This document shows positions 43,953-56,500 of a stretch of 64,000 nucleotides of DNA, piece by piece (position 1 is the first letter of the stretch; each line of letters starts with the position of its first letter). The position numbers were made by a program, and so were the translations under genes. Origin of the DNA: Acholoe squamosa (lineage: Eukaryota; Annelida; Polychaeta; Phyllodocida; Polynoidae); contig OX439035.1 of NCBI GenBank assembly GCA_949317995.1, positions 1,380,681 through 1,444,680 on the forward strand. The letters are read 5' to 3'. Under the pieces are notes generated by a model. The model made no database searches, was not told the origin of the DNA, and saw nothing but the letters and a program-made list of their open reading frames with translations.

Positions 43953-45453
43953 GGCTGTGTTATGCACAGGGTACAAGATATTAAGCCATAACGAAGCAGT
44001 GTCACGTCCACCACATCGGTCATGTCCGCCACTTTCACATTGGTATTGAATCCCTGCAGCTAGATTATGATATCTGACCTACATAATTCACAATATTTTG
44101 AAAGTATACACTGTCTTAGATGCAATAGGCTGTATTTAGAGTGTGATATGATGGGATTCTGGACATTTTGGTGGTCTAAACATGGTCATGTCTGCCACAT
44201 GACTCTTTTTCAACCTTCCACAACCTAACACATAATCAAAACAGGTGTATTGACATGTCCTATAGGTCCATTAGGAGGATAAGGGTAACCTCTCTTCATG
44301 TCAAGAGCTAAAGCCATTATTATATTCATATTAAATGTATAAGGGACTGATTTGTGTCCAAAAGTGGCGGACGTGACATGAAATTCAAATGATAATATTG
44401 AAGCTCAAATTGTGTATCAATTTCTATGTCTAGTAGACCATAACTTCTATGTCTGATAGAGCATAATTGAATTCACAGTGGTAAAGTTAGGGATTTGTTG
44501 TAAAAAATACGCACAATTTACAGTTTTCAGTGATGTATTACAGCCCAGGTCTTTTTGAAATAATGCATTTTCTACTGATTTTGGACTTTACATTGGCCAT
44601 GGATGTTGTGTGCAGCTATATAAAAGGTTAAAAGTCAACAGTAAGAAATATTTAAGTGTTACCATGAGATGTACATATAACAGGTGGCGGATGTGACATT
44701 TATAGGTAAGGTTTTATTTCGAAAGCTATAAAAACTGAACCGTTGGTCCAAAGTCAGTATAATGAGGTTTTCCTGGCAGGGGAAATGTACCTTTACAAAT
44801 GTGATGAAGTCATGTAATGGAATTGAGACTTGGTTTTATTTGTGACTGATAAGCCAAAAAGTAGCAGAAATTGATGACTTGACCTATATACTCACAATGG
44901 ATATGGTGATCTGTAACATACATTGCTGCCTCTGTAGCTGGTTATTTGAAGCAGTTGCTAATTGATGTTTATTGATATACATGTATAGTTAAATATAGTC
45001 ATGAAATATGTTTGAGTCGTTAGACATTGAGTATCATGTGTAATGGTTGGACATGTAGGCTTGGTGTGAATGACTTGTGGATGGCCTAGGGTAAAATTGG
45101 TTTGGTTAAAGAATTGACTTCCCCCTTTCCTTGTACCTATGCCTTTGTGGCACCTTTCTAATGCATTGCTACATATGAGTTGCATAATGCTGTATTTTTG
45201 TGTAATGTCCTATGAACCCAAGAAGGCTTCTTGCCAGCTTGCCAGCCTAACTTCATGCAAATCATTCAACAGCGTATAAACACTTACCACCAGCATGATG
45301 TAAGAATGCACCGATTGATACATACTCAGCAGCTGTTTAATCAAGATGTCATACCAAATTAACTATAAAGGGCAAAGGTTGAATTGTTAATGCAATAATT
45401 GGATCTCATAGATGATAATAATGAGTTTTGGTATTTAGTATCTTTATTTACAG
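43953..45453. other. No gene seen apart from the recurring motif
   Basis: Contains five of the GTCAYGTCYGCCAC motif copies; otherwise unique AT-rich sequence. Confidence 0.4.
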
Positions 45454-45454
45454 A

Positions 45455-45646
45455 TTGATTCTACCGTCTGCAAAACAAGTTTTCCTCCCTATGATATTTG
45501 TGAATATCCTTATAATGTGTGCAGTATACGTCATGGGTAATGACCACTGGGAACCTCACATGAGCTTTGTCCAGGAAAGGAACAATACATGTGCAAGACC
45601 GCGCATGGTGGAGTGCGATGCGGCACCTGATCGGCAAGTGCGATAA
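45455..45646 (+). CDS. Possible N-terminal exon with a membrane anchor
   Basis: After an acceptor-like TTATTTACAG the frame encodes LPSAK then a hydrophobic run FLPMIFVNILIMCAVYVMG and NDHWEP. This fits the signal anchor of a type II membrane enzyme and lies upstream of the GT92-like sequence, so it may be its first coding part. It is in another frame and no clear donor joins them. It ends in a stop at 45644-45646. Confidence 0.3.
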   Translation: MILPSAKQVFLPMIFVNILIMCAVYVMGNDHWEPHMSFVQERNNTCARPRMVECDAAPDRQVR

Positions 45647-45779
45647 CCCCCCGACATTCCTCAAATGAGTGTGCCTTTGCTTATATCCTTCACTCCCATT
45701 TTCCCTCAAGGTGTAAGAATATCACACATATTTCTGTGACATTGCACCGTTGCCTCCTACCTGTGATTAGAAGTGATAA

Positions 45780-46356
45780 TCAGACAAACCCCCAGCTTTG
45801 CTAGGAGTTTGTCTCAACCATATTTACAACATGACCACAAAACATTTTCCCCAAATCTTTGAGACTTTGCTTTATTTTGGAGCAGATGTTGTCTATCTGT
45901 ATGGACACAGTGGCAGTAACACTGATATATAGAATGTGCTGCAATGTGATGTGAAGAAGGGTGTTCTTCAGATTTACAACAGGACTATTCCTAAGGATGT
46001 TGGTTCATTGTTTTACTCTGCACAGGTGTTACAGAATATCGACTGTGGATACCGTCACCAAGATAAGGTGGAGTACCTTGTGTTCCTGGACCTAGATGAG
46101 GAGTTGTATCCTTTACAGCACAAATCTTACCGGGAGCTCCTCAGTCGAATCAAACTTGCCAGAAACACCGTGGGTTTGTTCCTACACAGGATTGGCACAG
46201 ACTTCCCTCTAACCATACAGCATCATCCTCCAAATAAAACTAATTGAAGTCTGATTGAGATAAAAGCCGTTGGAGGAAAGTGTAAATTTTATGGTATTCC
46301 TGAACCTAAAATGTTAATAAGACCGAGGTGTACTGACCATGTCAGCTCATCGTATT
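45780..46356 (+). pseudogene. Glycosyltransferase family 92-like pseudogene
   Basis: One frame gives about 192 codons with GT92 (DUF23) features: ALLGVCLNHIYN, then FETLLYFGADVVYLYGHSGS, GSLFYSAQVLQNIDCGYR and the acidic EYLVFLDLDEELYP (DLDE at 46089-46100), followed by the KHK-ELL-type stretch QHKSYRELL and PEPKMLIRP. GT92 enzymes add galactose to glycans in the Golgi. Two in-frame stops interrupt it (TAG 45930-45932, TGA 46245-46247), with coding sense continuing after each and no frameshift. An upstream membrane-anchor exon may belong to it. Exon boundaries were considered, but the stops lie inside conserved stretches, so decay is more likely. Confidence 0.6.
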
Positions 46357-46707
46357 GACCTTGCTCTTAAGCTTTTTCGTCAAGCCCCAAAACTAAACTG
46401 GCTCACTGTTGGTATTTTTCACATCATAGACCAAAGAAAGTCCCGCAGAGGAAGTATAGCGGCGCAAGCTAATATACCATGGAATAACAGTTTGAACAAA
46501 ACCCACCCACATATCAGACAAAGAGTGAACAATGTTTTTGCACCTTTTGTAATTCGTTTCACAACAAAAACTATTTTCCACATCGATTCCTTTGGTGTTT
46601 TTAACATTCAACTAAGTGTTGTATAATAAAAAATATTATTTTCCTTCAAATGTAAAAGATGATTTAGTGCTACTCTTCTTGCCCAAATGTAAGGAGGATC
46701 GCTTAAA

Positions 46708-46946
46708 CTACACTGAAAACATGGAAGATCCGAAACTAGTCAGCGGTGACCACTTTAGGTCCTCAAGTTGACGATATCTAAAACTACAACTTTAGGTAGT
46801 CAAAATGACGACTTTAAGTTATCATCCTGATGACCTGAGTCATCAGGATGATGACTCTGTACTGTCAGTATTGTCATACTGATGACTCAGGTTGTCAGGA
46901 TGACGACCTAAAGTCGTCATTTTTACTACTGTTTTTAGTGCAGTAG
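46708..46946. mobile_element. 239-bp TIR/foldback element
   Basis: Ends CTACACTGAAAAC and GTTTTTAGTGCAGTAG are inverted. The interior is a chain of inverted words (ACTTTAGGTAGTCAAAATGACG with CGTCATTTTTACTAC; CATCCTGATGACCTGAGTCA with its complement). Related fragments are at 13688-13800 and 14258-14345. Confidence 0.65.
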
Positions 46947-47211
46947 TCTGTAAGGACATAATTTATTATATTTTCTCACTTAATTTCTATATGAAATCTA
47001 TTTATAGATTTAGACTGTGCTATAAATTTGTTATCTATACATATTTGGTACTTATTCAATAAGAATAGTTTAAAAATTGACAAAGATCAAGAAGTTCAAT
47101 GTTCAGTAGCCTGAGCTAATGACTGAAGTCCATGAATCAAGCTGAAGGTTGCCTCATACTGTGTTCACCAGCTAGGTGCATGATTACTCCGACAGGGCGG
47201 ATGAATGGTTT

Positions 47212-47440
47212 GGAGGCTGTTTCACCACATTTATTTGATAAAAATGGGTGTCCATCTTTGGAACATGTACATCCGCCAGATATGGATGTCCATATATGAG
47301 TTTTGTGTCCATATTTGAACATCACCTGCCCCTAACCCCTTTGTATTAAAATACGGTCGATAAATAAAGATAATAGGGACGTCCGTGTTGCAAACATGGA
47401 CATCCATATTTATTGAATAAATGTGGTGAAACGGTCTCCT
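47212..47440. mobile_element. 229-bp TIR element
   Basis: The left end GGAGGCTGTTTCACCACATT and the right end AATGTGGTGAAACGGTCTCC are inverted over about 35 bases. Inside, GGACATCCATATTT-like words also occur in both orientations. No ORF. Confidence 0.7.
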
Positions 47441-48020
47441 GGAATCACTGAATCCTGGAATCAAGTCTGGCCACAGCAGGCAGCTCTCATCTCCTTGTAA
47501 GACACTTTCTACATCTGTTTATAATACTAGTATCATGTTGTAAACAAAATATACATTTCTAGTCACAAGTGCAATATATCTTAGTAAGTAGAAAACATTA
47601 TATCTACAAAATGAAGCCTTGGAGACTTTTGACATATTTGTTTAAAGGGGGCGGGGTCCATTCAACGTCTCACATTACATGCCTGGCAAAGTTTTAGAAA
47701 GATTAATTCATACTTCAATTCCAAAACATTACAAACTAAATTCAATTTTGTCAATTGGGTCAACATGGTCGCTAGTGAGTAGACATGGCGAGTTGAGCAG
47801 AGCTATATTCTGCTATTTACATAGGATACTGGTGGATCACATTACCCATAAGTGGTGAATTGCTTTATAAACATTTATAGCATATGAAGATACTATATTT
47901 AGACCTGTTGCTGAGATAGTTACCTCATAGTTTGATGTGGAATGAACACAAGACATCGCCAGCGGCAGTCATCAATACACGTAAAGTCACCGCCGCATGC
48001 CCCCATTACTGCCAAGCCAT
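47441..48020. other. No gene seen
   Basis: Unique AT-rich sequence between two TIR elements. Confidence 0.35.
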
Positions 48021-48344
48021 TTAGGGAGTGGACATTATTTATCAACAGGGGGTGGGCGGTGGGTTTCCGCGCGGACGCATGAAAATTTTTTATGCCCCCC
48101 CTCAACGACAGTCAAAATTTTTTGCGCACCCCCCAAACCAGAGGCGCAGAGAATTTTCGCGCCCCTCTTTGAGCTATGGTAGCATGCGGGCTTTTTTGCT
48201 CAAAAGAGGGTAAAGTTTTATAGCCCACCCCCTCAAGAGTGGTCAAAATTTTGTTAGCCCCCCCCCTTGGGAGGGGTCTGAAATTTTTACACCCCCCCGT
48301 TATACCCACCCTCCCCCTGTTGATAAATAATGACCACTCCCTTA
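48021..48344. mobile_element. 324-bp TIR element, GC-rich interior
   Basis: The left end TTAGGGAGTGGACATTATTT, then ATCAACAGGGGGTGGG, is mirrored at the right end (CCCCCTGTTGATAAATAATG, then ACCACTCCCTTA), about 40 bp of inverted repeat. The interior has C-runs and GGGCGCGAAAA-type words. The ORFs on both strands are artefacts. Confidence 0.8.
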
Positions 48345-48440
48345 GCCCAACTGACACTGACAAAATCAAAATGTCAATAAAAAATCTGTAAGGAGGACCT
48401 GTAGGGGAATAACATCCACTTACTTGCACAAATCAAATCC

Positions 48441-49620
48441 ATGTTAAGTCCTAAAGAAAGCGATTTGGATGATATTAAAACACGTTTAACTACTACTGAA
48501 GGGATATTGAATGTTCTCAAATCGACAGTTGAGGATCACAACAAAAATATTGACACTAAAATCGAGGGTCATGATGATTCAATCATAAATCTCTAAAATG
48601 AGAATAAAAATCTAAAGTATTGAAAGCCAAACTTGAGTCACTTGAAAGTAGAGATAAGTGCAGAAATCCTTAGAGGGGTAGATGAACAAAGCTATCCAAA
48701 TGCACGTAATGCAATTATAAAATTGCTGACAGACATTAAAGGTGGCATCCAAATCATTGTTTTAATGGCGTATTTAGACTTAGTCTCCAATGGGGTACCA
48801 TTCCAAGGTCATCACTCATATTTGGCGAACTTCTGCCAATTGCAGCTGGAGGCTATTTCTTAATGTACTATGACTACACACATTCACTACGATTTAAAAC
48901 TGCCAAGAATAAGCCAGGCTATCGTAGGTAAGGCCCTACCACTGCTCTGTATGATCAGCACCTATGCAGTAATTACATAAGGTTTGGTAGAGCAGTCGTA
49001 CTGGTGCAGGTATTAGTGATTACTAGTGCATAATACTGTAATGGCATTAACTCTAGGCTTCTCACTATGGCTTGAAGGAGTGTGTTAAGAAATGACCTCC
49101 AGACCTATAAAGTGTTGACTACTCAAGCATGAAGCAGGCGTATGCACACACTGCGGCCCTCACCTGTAATGACCCAGAAACCGCCTGCCAAATAACATAT
49201 TCAAAGACCACCCATTGTGGACTCCTGAAAAATAGACCCAGCTTGAAGAAATGATTGAGCAGAAATTCAGGCAAGGTCGTAGCTGTAAGGTCTTATTATT
49301 TAGGCTGGTGGGCAAAAACATCTGGGAGGCTACTTCTGATGACATCATGGGCTGTGGAATTACTCTAGCAAACAAGGATCTAATTGGGGTCGATCTAACC
49401 AAAGGTGCCAACAAGATGGTCAAGATCATAGACCGAGTCAGGGATAAATTGATTCCCGAATTCCCACAAGTTCTCTTATTATGTTACAGTAGAGGCTTCG
49501 ACCTACACTTCAGAGTACCTCAGAGAACTCATATAGCATGCAATTAATAATGTGCATGTCACTGTAATGGTGGAATCCGGCCTAACAATCAAAGAGGTGG
49601 TCAATCACTTCTATGACAGA
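48441..49620 (+). pseudogene. Decayed coiled-coil plus NADAR-type gene
   Basis: The first part (48441-48596, 51 codons) is coiled coil, with VLKSTVEDHNKNIDTKIEGH, then after a stop KAKLESLESRDKCRN, a form seen in ORF1-type proteins of retroelements. Next come FQGHHSYLANF and, after a frame change, GYFLMYYDYTHSLRFKTA, resembling the start of a NADAR (YbiA-like, N-glycosidase) domain. After the R2 insertion at 48931-49078 the domain resumes: EEMIEQKFRQ, IWEATSDDIMGCGITLANKD and GANKMVKIIDRVRDKLI (49238-49450), with a TAG just before (49233-49235). A tail HVTVMVESGLTIKEVVNHFY follows at about 49558. Several stops and frame changes plus an insertion make it non-functional. Confidence 0.5.
48931..49078 (-). 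repeat. Dispersed repeat family R2, copy 3 (inside the NADAR-like pseudogene)
   Basis: On the minus strand it reads CTCTACCAAACCTTATGTAA, TTACTGCA and GCTGATCATACAGAGCAG, matching 2041-2210. It separates two halves of the pseudogene's domain, so it inserted later. Confidence 0.6.
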
Positions 49621-51596
49621 CTACTGTGATAATACATTTTAAAACTTTGTGAGTAAATATATATGAACCCTGTAGTTACCATGGTGACATATGTGTGATC
49701 CAAGCCAAGTCTAATGCGCAAATAGAGAAGCCAGCTTCTTGGATACTCGAGATGACGAGTTGGATGGCACATCATTTATGGCCTCATCTAGACTTGAGAG
49801 TTCCACGCCCCATGTTTTAATTGCCACATCATCTCTATCCGACCCTGAAGTCACAGCAGCCTGAGAACCACCTCTCCTTACTGAGTAGTCAGAGTGTGGG
49901 GTCCTGACCAGAGAGTTATTGTGGGGATAGGAGGTTCGAAGCTCTCATAAACACCTCTTGCTGTAATCATGTCAACATGAAAGTATTCTGACAAATATAA
50001 AGTGTCTTTTACAGAAACCTATCTTATGAATGAATATTTCTGCTGACAAAAGGTAAAACAACATAATCATGAGTATTGCAATTGGTTACCTGTTCTTTAG
50101 GATTAAGCTAATTTGAGTGAAATCGATTAGTATATCATATCCTCACCTCTGCAGTGTTGGACATGACTAGTCGTAAACAAATACTATTCTGAATTTTTCC
50201 AAACAGTTCAAAACAATCTTTATTAGAGATGTAAATTTATACAAAAATTGCACTCTTCATGCGCTGCTCAATCCATTATTATTAGAAACTTGGCATTCCA
50301 GTAGGGCAACATTGCCACTGGTATGCCATGATATTCAACTTAAACTGATGTATAATATGAAAACAAAAATAAAACAAAGCATTTAGTGGATTTCAAACAA
50401 TGTATACGTGTGTGTTTGTGTGGCTAGCGGGGCTCAGACAAGTGTCAAACTGTCCAGATATTTACATTGCACTGATTACCACCACAGGGGTCCCACGGCC
50501 AAGGGTTGCTGATTGGTTGTGTTAATTACATTACTGTGGGACAATCAAACCTTAACTGCTTTCCTCCCAATCAGCATACTGAGGTAAAAACAAAACCTGT
50601 AATTTTTACGTTTTCTTTCAATAATTGGACAGGTTTTGATTACCTTATTTTTACCTTTGGGGGTTAATATTCACATCCATTCAAATTTTCAACTCAATCC
50701 TCCAACACATTTTATCCTATTTCATCTGCCTTTCGAAGGGCAGATATAGAATACGTAGCAACCATTAAAGCCAAGAGTTAAACCTAAACATCAATGCATG
50801 AGGATAAGATCTAAAATAGTGAACAGTCTGATAGCGATGATATATTTGCATGTCTAGATGTATCAGTGACTAAAAGGCTGGAAGCATTGTTATGGGAAAG
50901 CTCCTCGGTGATGTATCCTTTAGATATGACCTTAACATGACCTTCTCATAACCTCTACAATACAGAGCTTCCACCTTGCAGCCACATGCTATAACTAGGC
51001 TTACCCTGCCAGTTAGTGCACAATATCCTGGTATAAAACCCAGCATACAAGCTTAACCTGGGGACCTGAAAATCTGATTTGCTTTTTGCACTGTTCTATA
51101 GTGTAACTAAAACAGTAAAATGCTGCACCTGTAGCAGGCGTCTGACATGACTTTAAGCCACGGCTCATATTGTGTTACATCCTTAGAGACTGCATTTGGT
51201 GCATCATCAAAACAACCAAACAACACTTGAGGACTGCAATCGCCAAGAAAAAGCTGATTTATTCAGTCGGTGTATCTTGGGCTGACAAGAGCTTAGATTA
51301 CCATGATAGAATGGATGTCATTAAAGGAAAACTTCCTGAATATTAACTCTGATGAGGATGTCAATCTCTGTGTGAGGGGAAGGGGGGCTTTAGTGGTTTT
51401 GTCCTTTTATGTAGCAATGACAGTAACCTCCATCTAGCTAATATGTGATTATGTCATAAATACAAACTGCAGTAATTTAATGCAATAGTTTGTAGATCTA
51501 TCATTGTTCATCAAAAATAATGCATATACCCTTTTAGGATTACATCGATGTCATGAGGCATGAATGTACCCTTAATTCCATTCACGGTAGAAACAA
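49621..51596. other. No gene seen; one dispersed repeat
   Basis: Apart from an R3 copy at 50830-50970, I recognise nothing. A minus-strand AATAAA (TTTATT at 50219-50224) could be the 3' end of some transcript, but no exon supports it. Confidence 0.35.
50830..50970 (+). repeat. Dispersed repeat family R3, copy 2
   Basis: TTTGCATGTCTAGATGTATC, then AGTGACTAAAAGGCTGGAAG and CATTGTTATGGGAA, parallel to 2618-2765. Confidence 0.55.
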
Positions 51597-51818
51597 CCCA
51601 GCAAATTGTCATCATCTGTCGCCATGATTGGTCATCAATGGTGACTCCTTTTTGAGTGATAACTCATTCCGTCATCTTTCACCACTGTGTGTTAGACTCG
51701 CGTGGCATAGCAATTGCTATTCCTGGTGATCTTGTGCTAGAACAACGTTGTGTTCCATCTAGCGACATGTGTGAGCCACTTCACACAGGTTGACGAGGTC
51801 TCATGACAATTTGCTGGG
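51597..51818. mobile_element. 222-bp TIR element
   Basis: Perfect 16-bp inverted termini: CCCAGCAAATTGTCAT at 51597-51612 and ATGACAATTTGCTGGG at 51803-51818. No ORF inside. A MITE is likely. Confidence 0.75.
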
Positions 51819-52311
51819 AAGTGTGTCTCTATGAGGCTTTAATCTGCCATGTCTAAGTTATATATGTTGAACAAATTTGTTTATTGCATCAGCCTGTCTT
51901 CAGCTTAGATTACCATTTATAGGATTGATGATTATCTAAGAAAAGACGTGATATTGGCTTTAAAGGCTCCATTAATCTCAAACAGAGAATGTTTACTGCA
52001 GAATGGGAGAACGGCGTCAGTGTAATGAGACAGAATCTCGTCTTGTACTTAGACTGTAACGATGCCATAAATAGGGTTTTTAGCAGAATCTTGGGACAGA
52101 GATCACCCATGTGTTTATAATCTATTGCATAGAAGTGATGACATTTCTAAGCCCTTTCAATTTTTCTACATGAGGGTTTGCCCACGGAGAAAAAGCCCAG
52201 CTAGCACAGCTTGTGCAATTTACATCATTTTTACGTAAAAACCCATCTTATTTACGTAAAAGAGACATCATTTGGATGAGTTGTGCTAGCAGGGAGGGAA
52301 TGTCTTTTCTG
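51819..52311. other. No gene seen
   Basis: Unique sequence; TTTACGTAAAA occurs twice near 52231 and 52250. Confidence 0.35.
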
Positions 52312-52554
52312 CTTGTCTGTCTCTGTCTCTGTGCCTCTTTCTCTGTCTATCTCTGTCCGTCTCTCTCTTTCCCTTTCTCTCTCTCCCCTTTATCTCTCTC
52401 TCTCTCTTTCCCTCTCTCTCCCTTTATCTCTCTCTCTCCCTCTCTTTCTCTCCCTCACTTTCTCTCTCCCTTTATCTCTCTCCCTTTCTCTCTCTCTCTC
52501 TCCCTTTCTCTCTCTCTCCCTTTCTCTCTCTCCCTTTCTCTCTCTCTCCCTTTA

Positions 52555-52585
<31 letters not shown>

Positions 52586-52646
52586 TTCCCTTTCTCTCTC
52601 TCTCCCTTTCTCTCTCTGTCTCTCCCTCTCTCTCTCTCTCTCTTTC
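52312..52646. repeat. CT-rich low-complexity tract
   Basis: About 335 bases of TCTC, CCCTTTCTC and CTTTATC words. The long Ser/Leu-rich and Arg/Glu-rich ORFs on both strands are products of this composition. Confidence 0.95.
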
Positions 52647-52664
52647 ATGTGTGGCTTTACACCT

Positions 52665-52790
52665 GTTGATGTGTATGCATCAGTCACTGAAAGCCTGGAA
52701 GCCTGTGCCAATGCCATTAGATGACCCTAGTATCAACCTTGACTTAAACTTCAAATGACCTTCATGATTTAACACCTCAGCTTGGGTGCC
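52665..52790 (+). repeat. Dispersed repeat family R3, copy 3
   Basis: TGTATGCATCAGTCACTGAA, then CCTGGAAGCC, and CTTGACTTAAACTTCAAATG before ACCTTCATGA; the most diverged copy. Confidence 0.45.
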
Positions 52791-53580
52791 TTAATGTAAC
52801 TAAACAAGCTTTCATCACAATGGAGTGCATGTGCAGACTGTGTGTCGTATAAAATGGCTTCTGTAGTGCAAATAACTGATTCACTTTGTAATCCATGTTA
52901 AAAGCACTGCTCCTGGATGTGTGTTAGAGCTCGGGGTCTTAACGCTACATATCAGCACTTTATACACACAGTAAGTATGTAATGGACTATGGTCTACTTC
53001 CCTCTGCCTTATGCATACCTCTGAATTTTTAATGATACTTCACCTATTGAGTTTTTTCATTGGCATTAAAACTTCAGAGATTTGGTGAGTATTTCAACAG
53101 TAGGCCAGGAAATGTGTACATCAGTAAAGATGTCATGACATCAAAGAAAGACACTACCCTGTTTTTATGAGTACTTTCATGGCCTTAATATGAAATAAAA
53201 GGATCCTGACAAGGTTATGAAAATATGAAAAAAAAAAGAGATTCTTATTCTTATTCTTATGTATGCCCCAAGGCTGCCCCATCCACATATTCTTATTCTT
53301 CATTTCTTGCTCACTTCATAAGATCTGATGGATAGGAGTGACATAAAACTACACGTATTGTACCATCCCCCAATGTGATGTTAAGCACCCTGTCCATGTG
53401 ATAATCAGAACCTATAATAGAGTTACCAGAACTTGGCACCAAGACAAAATGACGTTTTACACTTTTACAAACAATCCTCCAAAAATCACGTGTCTGTTCT
53501 CCTGCACTGCTTAAACAGGGTATATCTTTCGCAGCATCATGATTCTACAAAACCCTTTTTTCAGGTTGAGCAGATTACCA
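52791..53580. other. No gene seen
   Basis: Unique sequence with a short (TTATTC)n stretch near 53244-53262. Confidence 0.35.
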
Positions 53581-56500
53581 GAACTTCATTAGTGCATCAT
53601 GCTTACACACAGATATGATGCACTAGTGACATTACACACGGATATGATGCACTAGTGAACTTACACACAGATATGATGCACTAGTGAACTTACACACAGA
53701 TATGATGCTCTAGTAAACTTACACACAGATATGATGCACTAGTGAACTTACACACAGATATGATGCACTAGTGAACTTACACACAGATATGATGCTCTAG
53801 TAAACTTACACACAGATATGATGCACTAATGAACTTACACACAGATATGATGCACTAGTGACATTACACACAGATATGATGCACTAGTGATCTTACACAC
53901 AGATATGATGCACTAGTGACATTACACACAGATATGATGCACTAATGAACTTACACACAGATATGATGCACTAGTGAACATACACACAGATATGATGCAC
54001 TAGTGACATTACACACAGATATGATGCACTAACTTACACACAGATATGATGCACTAGTGAACTCACACACAGATATGATGCATTAGTGAACTTACACACA
54101 GATATGATGCACTAGTGAACTTACACACAGATATGATGTACTAGTGAACTTACACACAGATATGATGCACTAGTGAACTTACACACAGATATGATGCACT
54201 AGTGAACTTACACACAGATATGATGTACTAGTGAACTTACACACAGATATGATGCACTAGTGAACTTACACACAGATATGATGCACTGGTGAACCTACAC
54301 ACAGATATGAAGCACTAGTGAACTTACACACAGATATGATGCACTAGTGAACTTACACACAGATATGATGTACTAGTGAACTTACACACAGATATGATGC
54401 ACTAGTGAACTTACCCACAGATATGCTGCACTAGTGAACTTACACACAGATATGATGCACTAGTGAACTTACACACAGATATGATGCACTAACTTACACA
54501 CAGATATGATGCACTAGTGAACTTACACACAGATATGATGCATTAGTGAACTTACACACAGATATGATGACTGTGAACTTACACACAGATATGATGCACT
54601 AGTGAACTTACACACAGATATGATGCACTAGTGAACTTACACACAGATATGCTGCACTAGTGAACTTACACACAGATATGATGCACTGGTGAACTTACAC
54701 ACAGATATGATGCACTAGTGAACTTACACACAGATATGCTGCACTAGTGAACTTACACACAGATATGATGCACTAGTGAACTTACACACAGATATGATGC
54801 ACTAACTTACACACAGATATGATGCACTAGTGAACTTACACACAGATATGATGCACTAACTTACACACAGATATGATGCACTAGTGAACTTACACACAGA
54901 TATTGTGCACTAGTGAACTTACACACAGATATGATGCACTGGTGAACTTACACACAGATATGATGTACTAATGAACTTACACACAGATATTGTGCACTAG
55001 TGAACTTACACACAGATATGATGCACTGGTGAACTTACACACAGATATGATGTACTAGTGACATTACACACAGATATGATGCACTAGTGACATTACACAC
55101 AGATATGATGTACTAGTGAACTTACACACAGATATGATGCACTAGTGAACGTACCCACAGATATGATGTACTAGTGAACGTACCCACAGATATGATGTAC
55201 TAGTGAACGTACACACAGATATGAAGTACTAGTGAACGTACACACAGATATGATGTACTAGTGAACGTACACACAGATATGAAGTACTAGTGAACGTACA
55301 CACAGATATGATGCACTGGTGAACTTACACACAGATATGATGCACTGATGAACTTACACACAGATATGATGCACTAGTGAACTTACACACAGATATGATG
55401 CACTAGTGAACTTACACACAGATATGATGCACTAGTGAACTTACACACAGATATGATGCACTAATGAACTTACACACAGATTTGATGCACTGGTGAAGGT
55501 ACACACAGATATGATATATTAGTGAACTTACACACAGATATGATGCACTAGTGAACTTACACACAGATATGATGCACTAATGAACTTACACACAGATTTG
55601 ATGCACTGGTGAACTTACACACAGATATGATGCACTAGTGAACTTACACACAGATATGATGCACTAATGAACTTACACACAGATATGATGCACTAGTGAA
55701 CTTACACACAGATATGATGCACTAGTGAACTTACACACAGATATGATGCACTAATGAACTTACACACAGATATGATATATTAGTGAACTTACACACAGAT
55801 ATGATGTACTAGTAAACTTACACACAGATATGATGCACTAGTGAACATACACACAGATATGATGCACTAGTGAACTTACACACAGATATGATGCACTAAT
55901 GAACTTACACACAGATATGATATATTAGTGAACTTACACACAGATATGATGTACTAGTAAACTTACACACAGATATGATGCACTAGTGACATTACACACA
56001 GATATGATGCACTAGTGAACTTACACACAGATATGATGCACTAGTGAACTTACACACAGATATGATGCACTAGTGAACTTAGACACAGATATGATGCACT
56101 AGTGAACTTACACACAGATATGATGCACTAATGAACTTACACACAGATATGATGCACTGGTGAACTTACACACAGATATGATGCACAAGTGAACTTACCC
56201 ACAGATATGATGCACTAATGAACTTACACACAGATATGATGCACTAGTGAACTTACACACAGATATGATGCACTAGTGAACTTACACACAGATATGATGC
56301 ACTGGTGAACTTAGACACAGATATGATGCACTAGTGAACTTACACACAGATATGATGCACTAATGAACTTACACACAGATATGATGCACTGGTGAACTTA
56401 GACACAGATATGATGCACAAGTGAACTTACCCAAAGATATGATCCACTAACTTACAAACAGATATGATGTACTTGTGAACTTACACACAGATATGATGCA

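Larger units (their letters stand above)
41341..44697. other. Seven copies of a GTCAYGTCYGCCAC motif on both strands
   Basis: Forward at 41341, 43654, 44001 (variant GTCACGTCCACCAC), 44019 and 44185; reverse as GTGGCGGAYGTGAC at 44364 and 44684. The first two are partners of the segmental duplication, the others are not. The flanks differ. The purpose is unknown. Confidence 0.6.

Noticed and set aside
46339-46626. 95-codon ORF after the glycosyltransferase remnant
   Set aside because: Different frame from the GT92-like sequence and no family motif; only its start overlaps the conserved end.
52213-52758. 181-codon Ser/Leu/Pro-rich ORF and its Arg/Glu-rich complement
   Set aside because: Produced by the CT-rich low-complexity tract.
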